From assembly GCA_910589415.1 (NCBI GenBank), contig OU342634.1, positions 20,271,144 through 20,335,143 on the forward strand: a DNA stretch of 64,000 bases, in the 5' to 3' direction. Both the position numbers and the translations under genes were made by a program. Below are positions 12,421-25,400 of this stretch, in pieces. The notes beneath the pieces were generated by a model that saw only the letters and a list, made by a program, of their open reading frames with translations, searched no databases and was not told the DNA's origin. The DNA comes from Malachius bipustulatus (taxonomy: Eukaryota > Arthropoda > Insecta > Coleoptera > Melyridae). The stretch's first letter is position 1. Every line of letters starts with the position of its first letter.

Positions 12421-13986
12421 ACAAGTGTAAATGAATCTTATATTTTAATCTAATTATTACCTCCTGCATGGATACTCAAAAATGAGAGAATGTTTTGAGA
12501 AAATATGTATTATTTTGTACCATTGATAAGAAATTGTTTCTAACTAATCAATAAACTTATAATAAACCAAATTTTTGTATGAACCAATTATTTTAACCGA
12601 AAAATTATGTTACTTTTATTCATATTATGATGCTTGGAAAACAGTTAAAACTTCCCAGACGATAATTTTTTCTGTGGATAGCTCATTTTCCAATTGGGGG
12701 ATAAAAACCCTTGATGAATTGTTACTTCTGTTGCACTGCTACAATATTATATTTCCTTGATCTCAAGATATACGAATTTCACCTGCACTGCAAAGGTAAA
12801 AACCTACAGACACGCACAGCCTGTTAGTTTCCCTTTTTTACTCGCCATTAAACTCGAATTAGAATTAAAATTCAAATATGCAGGTGTTCTTTCAAACCCC
12901 TCTTCTTAGTAAGGTATCTATAATACGCAAGGCACCGCCCTTAAATATTTAGTGCAATCTATCAGTCAGGAACTTCCTGTTAGTTGTGCACTGGGTAATT
13001 TTTGTCAACTTTCACTTTTAAATTCTGCTTATTGATTGTGTTTTGTATCCACGAATTGCCGTGTATAAAGAATGGGTTTAGATTTGTTTTAGTTTTAAAA
13101 CACATTTCAAAGCTGTGGTCTTTTTAAGGTTTACTTGTCATTTGATTTTGTAATTATTAATTAATTAATTAAAGAAAATTATTGAAATTATGCTGGTAAA
13201 GGTAATTGTAGTATTCAACTACTGTGTATGAATGACAGATAACAATAATAAATGTGAATAATAGTAAATAATAAAATAATAGTGAAAACAACATTACTTT
13301 GGCAATCTTGAGCGTGAATTCCTAATGATGTCGAACTGCGATTGGTTCTTACTCGTGATTTTTCTTTTATTGTTTCACATTCTGAGCTGCGATTTACTCC
13401 TCCTGTAAATGTGCGTCCAATCTTATGTCATGAGATATGTACGTCATTTTTAAGCTGGAATCGACAGGGTAGGTAATTAATGTTTTATTAATTAGTCATT
13501 AAGATATAAAAAAGATTTACTCGAAACTAAAATTTTTGTTATAAATTGAATGAAGTTATGATATGCGCATTAAACTCAAGTACCTATAATAGTAATGAAA
13601 CAAAAATTCCGTAATAAATCATTCGTTATACTCTGATTAACCTGTAATAACAACGGCACACAAAAATTATTTTAACGGAAAGGTAAGCGTGTACAATTAT
13701 TGTAATGAGACGCTCAATTTATTATTTCGTAAGATAAATTACATTTAATATGTTCACAAACCGCATAAAAATGTACGATGCCCTGTTATTCTAAGATTGA
13801 ATGAATTTTTATGTATGAAAACTCTTTATAATAATTATTATTCCACCGAAGACTAACTGCATTTTAAATTTATATAATATAACCCAGTGATTCTTAATAG
13901 GTAACTGGACTATGAACTAAATTTCAAAAGGAAAAAATAGTAGATTTAAGAGAAGTATAAATGGTTAGACGTAGGTATACAGGGTA
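12421..13986. other. AT-rich non-coding stretch, nothing recognised
   Basis: No gene is supported. A weaker promoter-like pair (TTAAATATTTAG near 12941 and TCAGT near 12962) is present without a downstream ORF. Confidence 0.5.
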
Positions 13987-14966
13987 CAGGGTGCGGTTAA
14001 CAATTCGATGCTCACCATTGGGATCTCGGAAACAGTAAAAGATACAGGGTGGATTAAATTAGAGAAAAGTTGCACAATTTTATACTTATTAAGAATCTGA
14101 AAGAAAATTTATGTAAACTTCAGGCGTTGCTGAAATATCCTGAAAAAACTTAAAAATGGAGATTTCTTATTTCAATCATATCTTTTTTATTATTGAAAAG
14201 AAATTGAAATATTTTTCTAGGTTTACATAAGTCATCAAAAGGTATCATCTGTCATTTCCAAAATTTTCAAGGACTACTAGATCCCTAATAGAGTTTTCAT
14301 AGCCAACTTTTGTTTTTCTTATGACCGCCATATTTTTTTCGTGTCATTCGCTATTAAAAAAATCAAGGAAACAAATAATCTATCACATTTAAAAAAAAAT
14401 CTTAAAAATTTTTGTGCTTTAGTCGAAAAAAATAACCTTTGTTTAACCGAATGTCATAAAAAACCTATAAAACCTATAAGGCAAACAATTTCAAGTCGCG
14501 ACGTCATATTGACGTGATTCGGTGAAACCATTTTCTTTGTTTTTTCGAATAAAGAATAAAATTTTTAAATTTATAGATTGACATTTAGAAAAGAATGGCA
14601 TGAAAAAACAATATGGCGGCCATAAGAAAAACAAAAGTTGACTATGAAAACTCTGGGATCTAGTAGTCCTTGGAAATTTTGGAAATGACAGATGATACCT
14701 TTTGATGACTTATTTTTAATATAAGTTAATATAACCTACAAAAAATTTCAATTTCTTTTCAATAATAAAAAAGACATGATTGAAATAAGAAATCTTCATT
14801 TTCCAGTTTTTTCAGGATATTTCAGCAACGCCTGAAGTTTCCATGAATTTTCTTTCAGATTCTTAATAAGCATAAAATTGTGCAACTTTTCTCTAATTTA
14901 ACCCACCCTGTATCTTTTACTGTTTCCGAGATCCCAATGGTGAGCATCGAATTGTTAACCACCCTG
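13987..14966. mobile_element. Foldback DNA element with CAGGGTG ends and TA flanks, 980 bp
   Basis: It begins CAGGGTGCGGTTAACAATTC and ends with the complementary GAATTGTTAACCACCCTG, with TA immediately outside each end (13985-13986 and 14967-14968). The inverted arms can be followed for about 370 bp: CTCACCATTGGGATCTCGG pairs with CCGAGATCCCAATGGTGAG, and further inside ATGACCGCCATAT pairs with ATATGGCGGCCAT. The centre near 14480 is diverged. It has no transposase, so it depends on another element. The TA flank and terminal motif suggest a Tc1/mariner-like origin by inference. Confidence 0.85.
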
Positions 14967-15854
14967 TATATAAGAATTTTATTGTCAGCCCGAAATTGTA
15001 GGTAATAACATAAAAAAAAAAACATAAAAAATAATGAAAAATAAATAGATAACAAATAAATCGCTAATAAAAAAATATAAAAACTAAAGAATGTTAAAAC
15101 AAAAATAAAAATAGGCAAATAAATAAATGAAAGAATAATATGTTTTGAAGATATTGATTGATTGTTGCATTTCATTAGAAAAGACTGTGACTAATGGGGT
15201 CTAATTAAACCCTGAGGTCATCCTCACCACCACTACTAAATTTCAAAAGTTGTCAATAGTATTTTTAATGCCACTAAACATGTGCGAATATTTTATAGGT
15301 TAAATAATTGTTATGGAAAATCAACGGAAATTCAGAAAAATAACAAACTTGAGTATGGTGGGAAGGGATTATGCATCCCAAGCAACTTGGTTTCCAAGGG
15401 ATAAGCTTTGGCCATTCCCTCACCATGCTTCGAACTTTATACTCAAAACCTTCCCACTCAAACCTTCCCAACCTTTTTATTAAAACCACGAAATCTTCCC
15501 ATGAGAGGAGTTCTATAGTTTTTCCTCTTGTATCTTGCATAGTGCTTCTGACTATGCAAATTATGTCGTGACTTTTACAGGATCCAGTTCCTTTCGACCA
15601 GGATATTTTCCAGAAATTTCTATACTTTCAGGCGATTCGAAGGACCACCCTGACTTTCAGGGAATGACGAGAGACGTGTAGAATATCTTCGTTCTTATAT
15701 GGCTTTATTTTAACAAAACTTATATAAACTCGTGTACATCAAAAAATCTGTTGTATTATGTTACTATGGAATTGATAAAAAAAAAACTAAATCTGACTGA
15801 AAGATATTGCGTCTGAAGCTATATTACTGTATACAATGAAGTGGAAGGAGTCAC
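14967..15854. other. Non-coding stretch, nothing recognised
   Basis: AT-rich to about 15270, then slightly richer in C around 15360-15540. Short overlapping open frames there on both strands show no recognisable domain. Confidence 0.4.
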
Positions 15855-16240
15855 TCCTCATCCCTTGTAGTTGTAAGTGGCTGTTCAGACTGTTTTGACC
15901 GATGGGTGAGCACTCAAACTAGTAGCATAGGCTCCCCACCGTCCAGTTTGATTATACGATGGAAGGCCTGTTTCTGCATGCTAAAACCTGCTATGAGCAG
16001 TCTGGGCCTGTATATCATGGTGTTGCCTCCCAATACTGCTCTAAACTTTTTATAAGTGACTTACTTACATGCTCTACAAACGTTAAACGTGTTCCCTGGT
16101 TGCGATCTTCACGTACTGGCTTAAACAGCTCTTTACCCGGAACGTATAGGAACCCATACGATCTGCACCGTTTTCTTGTCACCCAAACTGTCCAGTGCCT
16201 CGGCACATTCCTGAATCAGAGGGGAGTAATCGTAATATTC
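15855..16240 (-). pseudogene. Decayed LINE fragment, RNase H-like region
   Basis: Read on the minus strand, 16136-16234 gives a stretch DYSPLIQECAEALDSLGDKK followed by TVQIVWVP. This matches the pattern of the C-terminal RNase H domain in jockey/R1-type non-LTR retrotransposons, where an LxWVPGH motif precedes the catalytic histidine. Here the reading frame stops soon after, and the expected GH and GNE residues are not kept. Farther on, near 15850-15910, another frame reads QNSLNSHLQLQGMRSDSF, which resembles the conserved segment just before the terminal zinc knuckle in the same elements. Stops and frameshifts show it is dead. The assignment rests on short motifs only. Confidence 0.45.
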
Positions 16241-16845
16241 CTATTTCAGCCCTGCTCGCTGTTTGGAGAATGGCGTGCCCCCCATCGACCCCGTTTTTAT
16301 CCAAATGGATAGCGGTGCCAGCCCTTAGAATGTAATTCAATGCGGGTGACGGGGGTAGTTTTCGTTACGTTTGTTATTGATTGACTGGCGAGCCGTCGTT
16401 GTTGTAGTTTAGCCAACGAGAGGAGAGATTTTCCACAAGACCATAGAATCATAGCTGATATCTGAACCAAATCTGTGAAACAAAAAATGGGGCTTAGGTA
16501 TTTTCGCAAAATTTTTAGCGATGTTATCATAACTTCGAAATATAAAATATTAGAAACAATTTTTTTGAAATCTCTAAAAACGAGACCTCCGAAAATAATC
16601 TATGCCCCATAATCAAGTCTGGTGTATTTAAAATATTTATTTTTAATTTTGAGTAATTTTTTTACCGGAGTGAAGTGAGCAACGTAATGCGGTGCAGCGC
16701 TCCACACACGCTCTGGCGTGCCCTGTTCAAATCTGATGTATTTCTGAATTTTCGCCAATATTACGGATATTTACTTCCAGTAATTACTATTATACCTAGA
16801 TAGTCTCAGGATGCATATACATATAAGAAAAAAACTATAACTTGA

Positions 16846-17408
16846 AATAAAAAAGCGTTGCTGGGTCGTGGAACTGGTTTACCCGATTTCCTTAATTTTT
16901 TCAGGCAAGATGCGCATTGACGTGACGATCGACATAATATGTGAAAATGAAAGCGGCACGACGTCATCATTTTGAGAAAGAATCTAAAATTCGCAAAAAT
17001 TTCATTTTTTTGCGTGAACGGTTCAAGAGGTAACAGTCGATTTTCGAAATTTTTTATGAGAGACGGTCCTTGAAGTGATACATCATATACCGTAAAAATC
17101 AGCCCCTAACACTATCATTTACAACAATAAAATAAAAGCATGACAAATAGTGCTACATGTATTTAGGAGTTTTAATTTTTCAATGACCGTTTCTCATAAA
17201 AAAAATTAAAATTCGGTCCTGACCCCTTGAACCGTTCAGGCAAAAATCTGAAATTTTTGCCATTTTTAATTTATTTCTCAAAATGTTGGCTTCATTTTCA
17301 CATTTAATTATGTCGACCGCCATTTCGATGCGCATCTTTCATGAAAAAATTAATCTTAAAATTAATAAAAATCGGGAATTTCCGGTCCCACCAAAAGCGT
17401 TTTTTATG
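16846..17408. mobile_element. Foldback element, about 560 bp
   Basis: The left arm from AATAAAAAAGCGTT (16846) pairs with the right arm ending AACGC-type sequence near 17408. Good internal pairs are AAGATGCGCAT (about 16910) with ATGCGCATCTTTCATG (about 17327), and GAACGGTTCAAG (about 17018) with CTTGAACCGTTC (about 17227). The loop is around 17090-17150. It has no coding capacity. The outermost bases are diverged and no target duplication is evident. This is probably a non-autonomous DNA transposon. Confidence 0.75.
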
Positions 17409-20400
17409 CCAAGCTATCAATTTTTCAAAATCAATTTTATGCCAAAATCATTTTTTTTTTTTAGAAATTTTAATTTAAAAACTGTATCAACTTCAGATAA
17501 ATTTGACCATCTCATAGCGACAGACACATAACGAGCAAATTTTAATAAGAACTGATTTTTATTTTATTTTGAAGAGTAAACTCAATATGTTACAATGATT
17601 GAAAATCAAGGATAATAGTACTCGTATTTAAAAATCTGTAATTCCAAAATAGACTCGTTTTGTTTGTCCTTAATTTCAAAATCAGTATATCATAATCATC
17701 TATTTGAATTGGTTCTATGAGTACGAGTTTGTATGTACGAATTAATGAGAAATTCTCATTTTCAGTTCTTTTGGGTCAAGGTTTGATTATCATGGATTTG
17801 CTAGGAAAAGTTTAATACAGTGATGTCAAATTGTTGATCAAATTGATTAAAAAGTTGAAAATACGTACCTATATCTATGGAAATATTAAGAATATAAACA
17901 TAAAACTTTATTATGTTTAGTTTATTAAGGGTAGTAAAAATTATCAAGTTGGCAATTAACCTTAATAAAATATATTTTACCTAAAAAAAATCCAACCTAG
18001 GAAAACTGTTTAATTAAAGAAAATCTTGATTTAATAAGTTAATATTAAATAGTAAAAAGGGGGTGGTTGTATCGCATGGTATTAACCGGATTTTGGAAAT
18101 GCTCATCTAGGTTTATAATTTGCAGTTAATTAGCAAAATTTTAAAATGTCAGTGTTTTAAATTTTACGAAGTTGCTCTATTTTGAACATCACTCACTTCA
18201 TTGTATACTTGGCATCATTGCAATTATTGTTATTTAAACACCATGTTAATTCTATTATAATGATAGGTGGAATAGAAAGGTGCGAGATATAAAATGTAGC
18301 ACGAGGTTTTTTTTACATACACAAGCGCGTTTCGAATTCTACTTCTGAGTTCTACAGCCATTCATCAATTTTATATCTCCTAGCCTTAGCCTATCAGATT
18401 ATTTGCGTTTTTTATGCTTTAATTTGACTAATATGCATTTGAAACGATGTAGACCTACATCAGATACAGGTATAGTATGATACGTCGCTTTCTAATTGAC
18501 TGTTTAAAAGAATGGCGGACAAGTAGTTTGAAATTGGGTCGATTTTAAATGTTGTATTAACTCACTGATTTGAATATTTCCATAGTAACAACTGGAAGAT
18601 CGACAGCTTGATCTGTGATTTTCTCAAGGCAAAAAAATTAGAAAAGGTACACTGATCACATTTAATGTGTATTTAAATCTTAATTGACAACAATATTTAC
18701 GATAGAAATATAATGTTTGATAACGAAATTACAGTTGGAAAATCTTGAATTGGTTGGTTTGCGGGTAATGTAATGAATAAAATTAAGTTACGCTTTTGAA
18801 AAATTGCCACAACGCCAGTGTCGTAGCCACATATGGATTACTAGGGGTCAGAACCCTCCCATAGACAGTCTAATGTGATTAAATAAATAAATAACTTAAA
18901 TAACTTAAATAACGTTTTACCACTCGAATAAAAATCACGATGTAACATGTGACATAAGGAACAAGCTCAGGAAAGTGCTTAGCCGGCATTTGGTTTCAGA
19001 CACAAAAGGGCTGAGGTGGACAATAAAAATATCTAACTGGATCTTGGAATAACATAATTACCTAAATCTCACATTCTCACAACTGGCTGTTAGTCGAAGC
19101 CGAAGACAAACTGAACCAGAAATTTTCAAACACATATTATTCTCTAATTATATGAGACATTCTCCAGCAGGCGTATTTATTCGTCAATTTAACTTTCAGA
19201 TACTTTTTAGGACTGCTGACTGTCCAGGACTACAAAAATTCTATTTCTTCTAAGAAATATTCTAATATTACGTTTTATATTTTATACTCGAAAATTTTAC
19301 CTTGAAATTAGAAATTTATTTCCAAACAATGGGTTTAAATAGTTTAACTGTATATAAGAAGTGGGGGAACTACAATAAATTATGACTTAAAAAAATAGAC
19401 TGCCGCTAGATTTTTTTTTTGCATTTTTACAACTAGATACCCTAAGCCCTGAGATTGAATTCCATTGATTTTCCTTCGGTTGAAATGAAGTTTTAGTAGT
19501 TATACCTATCAATGGTAAGCAAATTTGAAACATTTTGGAAATTATAATTGAATAATAAGTATATTTTCTAAGTGGGTTATTAATTATTATGGGACAGGTA
19601 CCTACCTAATAACTAATTATTTTAGTCTGTAGTCCAGTGAGAATGAGTTAAAAATTAAGTTTAATTTTTTAATTTTTACATATGCGTAAATTTTAAACTA
19701 TTGAGAAATTGCGTGACAATGAACATTTAAAAATATTCGCCTGCGGCGCTTGTTTGTAGCGCTTCCTTAAATCCCCTCCCTCCCTCCCTTAAATTCATTT
19801 AACATTCTTTGTAATTTTATGAATTAGTCAAATTCATGATCGAACCCCTTCCCATCCCATAAGAAAATCCTGGATGTACTGCTGCACAACGCCAACGTTT
19901 GCTTTTCTGATTTGAGAAAAACTTATATTGTTTAATGTCCTAATTATTAGGAACACAGCTCTACTGATTTTATGATTAGCTCCAGCTTGAAATTCACAGA
20001 GTAAATATATAGATAAAGTTTGCATCTTTATGAATACGCAGGAAGTCTCTCAAATAATAACTGCTAAAGTGTGTACAAAAAAAATACTGGACGGTTGATT
20101 GTTCTACATATTTTGTAATTTTTTTACAACAATTATTGTCGAATTTCACAAAAAGTCAGGCGACAGCTGCTAGTAGTGTGCAATTGTGCAATTGTGTAGT
20201 TTGTAGGAAGGGGTGAAGTTATACTTTAAGATTTTTTTTCCAAAACGGAATAGCTGCAAAAAGACGCTCAGCTACTTAACTAAGAAGTGTGTAAAATCTG
20301 ATTGTTTTAGATTGAGGTTTGGAGGTGCCCCCACATAAAATAGGTGCTTCAAAATAATCAATTATAATATAATAGAGGCATTTTTTCAACGTCGAGGTCA

Positions 20401-21317
20401 TTATGTCTTAGTAATAATGAATCCTGAGAGTATGGAAAAAAAGTTTAAGCTTTTTTACGAAAATTTTCAAATTTCAAAAATCTAAGGGCACCTCTAAACG
20501 TTGAGTTAGTGAACAAATATTTTGCAGGGTTGTTTTAGGAAACACTACCCAACTTTCCCCGTGTACCTATTCCATTATATTCCAGAAAACTTTATATTTT
20601 CACTCCACCTACTAACTGTGCATGTCATTTGACATCTTTTTCAAAGAAAAAAGAATTAGCGAAATCAAAAAATTTACCTTCACCGAGAAGGTAAAATAAA
20701 AATATCCCATGCATATGACGCGTACTTTTTGTGTAACACTGGTATAACAAGATATAAAATGTCAAGTAAATTTTTCATAAAAGAAGCACCAACATTCCTT
20801 TAGGTACTTCCTAGGATACCTACTTGGAAATCGATTTTAATTTTCAATGATGTTTAAAACGAATCATTTTAGCCTGATAAGAACTAAAATGGTAACTTTC
20901 CTCCGTGCTTAATATAGAGTAAATATTAAGTTGCTGATAATTTTTGTGAGAATTTCAGTAAACAAGATCAGGGTCATTCTTTACAAACATTGCCAAGCGT
21001 GAATAAAATATAGAAATATAGATTGTGAGAGATGAAGACAAATCATAGGCCGCGTACAGGGGGAACGAATATATCAAACTGATAACGACTTATGTTATCA
21101 TGGATCATGGAAGGCTTTATAGTTGGGAAGATAAACAACTTACGTAAAATATGAGCTTAGTCATTTGATTTGAAAAAAAGAAAATCTAAAAACAAATGAG
21201 GGTTTGGTTGTTAGAAGATAACTATATTGATGTTAGCCTATAATTTGTATCATTTTATTGTATATGAATCTCTATTTTTGCTGTAACATATTCATGAATT
21301 TTTGTTTTAATAATTAT
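17409..21317. other. AT-rich non-coding stretch, nothing recognised
   Basis: No coding, RNA or clear repeat feature is supported across this interval. Short open frames are scattered on both strands and lack recognisable content. Confidence 0.5.
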
Positions 21318-23602
21318 ACACAGAAAAAACAGATTCTTTGATTTAAGAATTTCAATTTCTTTGACTTTAATTTGTTTGAAACCAACAAATCTTGTTTAAC
21401 CTGAACAAGATATTTTTGGCTTAAAAATATGCGTTTTTTTGATGTAAGAGTGCGGTTTCTTTAAATTTATGCAACCAGATTTTTTTAAAGTAACAAATTA
21501 TAATCTATTTTCAACAAAATATTAATTTAACATTATCAAACAATCCGCATGGTTACTTCAATGCACGTGTTGTTCGACCGAAAAAAATTACAGTGAAACC
21601 CAACTATAATAATTATTTGCATTAAATAAACCCATTTTCTTACTCTCGACTTTAAAAATTTTGTTGTAAGCATCCATAATTTTGAAAACATCTGATATTT
21701 CATTGCTGTAAATGAGGAAGGTTTAGGTGAAACAAATATTTAGTTGGTATGGCATACGGTCAAAAGGAATAATACATGAATTCCAAACAAATCATTTATT
21801 TGTTTGAAAACTACAGCAAATTTAAAAGAAAATTTTCGTTGGCTGAATGCATCCAATCAGAATAATACTATAAGTCACGTGAGGTTTTCCACGAATGGAA
21901 ACACTGGAATTTAAACTTGAACTTGCGTACCTACTTGCTTTTTGGCGTTACCTACAACTCTATCGATCGGGAAACAGTTCAACACAACTACGGCACCTGT
22001 CGCGTTGGCGTCTCGTTGATTTTGTCTTGTGCTTGTGCCCTCTTGTCACCCGTCCTGATTCGGCGTTCTCCCAGTTCTTTGATACTCATTTTGAGTATAT
22101 AGTTGTGTTTATGGTATCCATGGTGCAATGGAGGAGTCCTATATAGAAACTGGATTGCAGCATCTCATTACTGATTTTACAAGTAAGTAAGTACGCACTG
22201 TGATATGTTAAAATGGCGATCCACATTATTAGTGTATTTTTTTGGAATTTCGTATACCTAATTATTTGATTATTGAACAAAAGAGTGCATAATTACATTT
22301 CATACCTTGACGATGTCAATCCATTTTGTAAAGTAAGGTATGGTCTAAAAACTTTACCTAAACCATGCAGTAGGTACTGGATAGTTAAATGTGAAGTTCC
22401 GGAATTTTTATTATGTTAGCCTGCTTCATTATGTTTAGCCTACTGTGCCTATGCTCTTACTTACAGGTTTCCGAAAATTTACGAAATTCGTAGATTAATT
22501 CAAGTAAAGTGAATTTTTCATCTTTGGTATTTTCATTTGTCGTTACTTGGCTTGCATAATTCTAACTCATTGCCACAGTCAAATAATATGTGAAATGAAA
22601 GAAACTGCTTGACTAGGTACCTATATCTATAATCATTATAAAAAACATAAGTACCTACCTAATCTAACTTCTAATTTACTGGAAAATTTGAAACCTCTGT
22701 TATTTAGTTGAGGTTGAATTATATAATTATTTACAGGCTACTGCTGGATTCGTGAGTGACCCCGCGGAACCACCTCTAACAAAAAAAAACGAGAAATCCA
22801 GAATTTCCGGAAGACACCCAAGCTGTGGAACAACTGCCTTCACTTGAACTGTCTATACACATAAGATGATACCGCCTTCTTCAGATGTTATTCAGATTAT
22901 TCAGTTACCATCGACTACGACTGACACCCAGAATGAAATCAAAAATGTTTTACCTATTTTTTGTTAATGTGATATTTTTTAAGTAAAAAAACATTACATG
23001 TCATCCTTGTGAAAGATGATAAGTGCATAATATGGATATAATGTATGTTATTAATTTTAAAAATAATTAAAAATAGTTTTTATCCAAATAAATCTGTACT
23101 TGAGTTTTATTTTATTCAACATATCTCACCTTTGAAACCAACATCATATTTATTTCAGTTAAGAGGATAACATTTTGATCGAAAAATATATTTATTTAAT
23201 CCAAGAATCCAATAGATTTAATTCAAATAAATATCTATTTGGAAGCTGTTTTGTCAGCACATAAATCAAACAAATCCATGTTTGAGTGAAAATCGACTAC
23301 TGTTTGAATTGAGAAAATATTCCTTCAAATGAAAACTTTCATGATGTTTCGTAAGAAGTTTTGTTTATTTCAAGCAACCAAATATTAATTTGTGTTAAAA
23401 AATTTCACTTCTTTATTTCAAAGCTGCGACAAATTGAACTAAGGACACATTGTGTTCAGCAAAACTTTTATTGTGTTGGATATTCAAAGAATTGGGTATT
23501 TTGAAGTAAACAAGTCATTCTCTTCGCCGTATAGAAAGAAATAATTTATTTGAGGCAAGCAAATATTGTTAAATTCAAAGAAATACTTTTCTCTGTGTAA
23601 TA
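21318..23602. mobile_element. Possible 2.3-kb element bounded by imperfect ACACAGARAAA inverted ends
   Basis: The left end reads ATTATACACAGAAAAAACAG. The right end reads TTTTCTCTGTGTAATAATG, whose complement is CATTATTACACAGAGAAAA. Both ends are followed inwards by TTCTTTGA- and CAAATA-type words for about 300-400 bp (21330-21560 and 23150-23590). AATAAT-like sequence flanks both ends but no exact target duplication could be fixed. The interior contains a compositionally distinct segment with gene-like signals. Alternatively, the two ends may be independent copies of a short repeat flanking an ordinary gene. Confidence 0.4.
21870..23100 (+). other. Gene-like unit: promoter-type island, possible small exons, poly(A) signal
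   Basis: A GC- and CpG-richer island at about 21870-22080 includes a CCAAT word, CACGTG at 21878 and several CpGs. An ATG near 22129 opens a frame beginning MEESYIETGLQHLITDFT, which runs into a strong donor-like GTAAGTAAG at about 22180. Acceptor-like TTACAG sites lie before 22467 and 22739. The segment after 22739 is open for about 31 codons in one frame and is followed by AATAAA near 23090. Joining these sites keeps only a very short frame, so the coding status is uncertain. No family is recognised. It may be a host gene, a non-coding RNA or transposon cargo. Confidence 0.25.
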
Positions 23603-24335
23603 ATGTAAACAAACTACCTACTTCATTTTTTATGTTTTACTATTACCTATATTAAATTTACTTTTTACAAGCCAATTTGAATTTGATATTTATGTAATTT
23701 TAAACTTATTGAGTTTTTTTTTCAGTTGATGTAAGATGTTCGTATAGGTATATCATCTAAAGTAACGAACAGGTAAAGCAGCGGAAGTTACAAACACTTT
23801 TCCAAATAATATAAATTGTTGAAATATAATTATTAATATTATAACGCTTTACGTTAATGTCTTCCTCAGGATTAATTTAATTCGAAATCTAATTTTGAAA
23901 TTTAATTTGAACTTCTAGACAATACCGCTTTTTTCACACTGTCACCGCAATACAACGGAAGTCAAGGAGTCTTGAATCCGGTGTAAACGGCTAGTAGACA
24001 TTCCCATCGCCGAAACAATGAAGCGAGGGAGTCAATGCAATAATAATGCCCGTTTAGAACAAGGAACAAGGGCAAGATGTAAAGACAGATGTAAAGGGTT
24101 AAATGGAGCATATTAATGCACCTCTAGTGCAGTGTGGGAAGCTGATGGTAAGGTTGAAATTAAATATAGACAGTGCCTACGTCTCCGGCTCCAGTACCTG
24201 ATTATAGTACAAAGTCAGTCAAAGCTTTTCAGTCAGTCAAGGGAAACCCCCATAAAAAATCTAGACACATCATTCTGTTCATATTGGTTTAAGAACTTTG
24301 TAACCAATCTATTCCATCTGAAGTAAGGTGATGGT
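23603..24335. other. Non-coding stretch, nothing recognised
   Basis: AT-rich to about 23920, then moderately GC-richer to 24200. No supported gene. Confidence 0.45.
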
Positions 24336-25400
24336 GGATGTCATGGAAACCGTCAATAAATTTAGTTGCTGGACACTCTCCTACAATGTGAGTTGTTGTT
24401 TCCTCAACTTCGCCACAAATAAGACAATTTTGACTTGGAACTGCCATTCATTTTGAATAACATTCAGTTCATGGCCAGTTCTTAATAAACCGTTTAGTTT
24501 ACTTCAGAGCTTTCTTGGTAAGTCGAATCCGGGAATTTACTTTGTTGGATCTTAGATAGAATGATGATTGAAAACATTCTCTTTCCAAGAATTCTCTGTT
24601 CCATTGAAAACGATCTCTCCAAGAATCCAGTGGGGAAAACAGCTCATGGTTTTCTTGCCAAAATGGATTTAGAGATTTCAGTCTTGTCGTAGGAGGATTT
24701 TTGAAGATCTTCTCAAAAATCGTTATTTGTCTTCTGAGTCTAGGTGGTATATTGTTTGAAATTATGAGCGTTATTCATCCAGATTAGGCAACAATATTCG
24801 GCTGTAGAATACACAAGCTAAATGCCTGCAACTCTTAATGTGTCAGCAAGAGCTCCCCAAACCAGAACCGGCAAGTTTATGTAAAATGTTATTCCTTGTT
24901 TTGAGTTTCTTTAGCAATTTGCCGATATGCGGTTTGTAAGTTAGCGAAGTATCAAAAGTTACTCCAAGCCACACTGGATTGAAATTGTGTTTCAAAACTA
25001 CATTGTTCATCGAGACTTGTAGTTTCCGATGTTTCTCGTGATTGTTCAGATGGAAACAATTAATATACTTCGGTTTTGTGGGATTGGGATAAAGACGCCA
25101 TTTCTTGACGTATGGTCTACCATGATTTGATAGTCTTCATTTAATACATTTTCGATTTATTCAAAACGTTTATGTTGATAAGAAATAAGAGTTAAGTCAT
25201 CAGCATATATGAATTTTCTGCAAGTAAATGGTCTCTGATGGTAAGTTACTGATGGTACTTAAGTTGAACAATTATAGCGCTAGTAGTGATCCTTGAGCCA
25301 GTCCATTATTGAGGTAATTGACTCAACTGCTTTTTTCATTCACTAAAACTCTAAATTCCGGTTTGATAGCATAATAATAATAATCAATTAAGGTGTGACA
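24336..25400 (-). pseudogene. Decayed jockey/CR1-like LINE reverse-transcriptase fragment
   Basis: On the minus strand the order of motifs matches the C-terminal half of a jockey/CR1-type reverse transcriptase. A frame near 25277-25306 reads NGLAQGSLLA (the QGS motif). KFIYADDLTLIS contains the catalytic YADD at 25196-25207. Near 24930 there is VWLGVTFDTSLTYKPHIGKL, and near 24850 GSGWGALADTLRVAGI. Around 24590 comes WNREFLERECFQSSF. The end carries a C-x2-C-x8-H-x4-C zinc knuckle (CLICGEVEETTTHIVGEC) at about 24373-24426. Several in-frame stops and frameshifts separate these pieces, so the copy is inactive. The endonuclease half and the first catalytic aspartate are missing. It is clearly older than the LINE at the right edge. 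Confidence 0.85.

Noticed and set aside
14855..15175. 106-codon minus-strand open frame rich in F, I and Y
   Set aside because: It overlaps the right arm of the 980-bp foldback and AT-rich DNA. Its hydrophobic translation is the usual product of AT-rich sequence.
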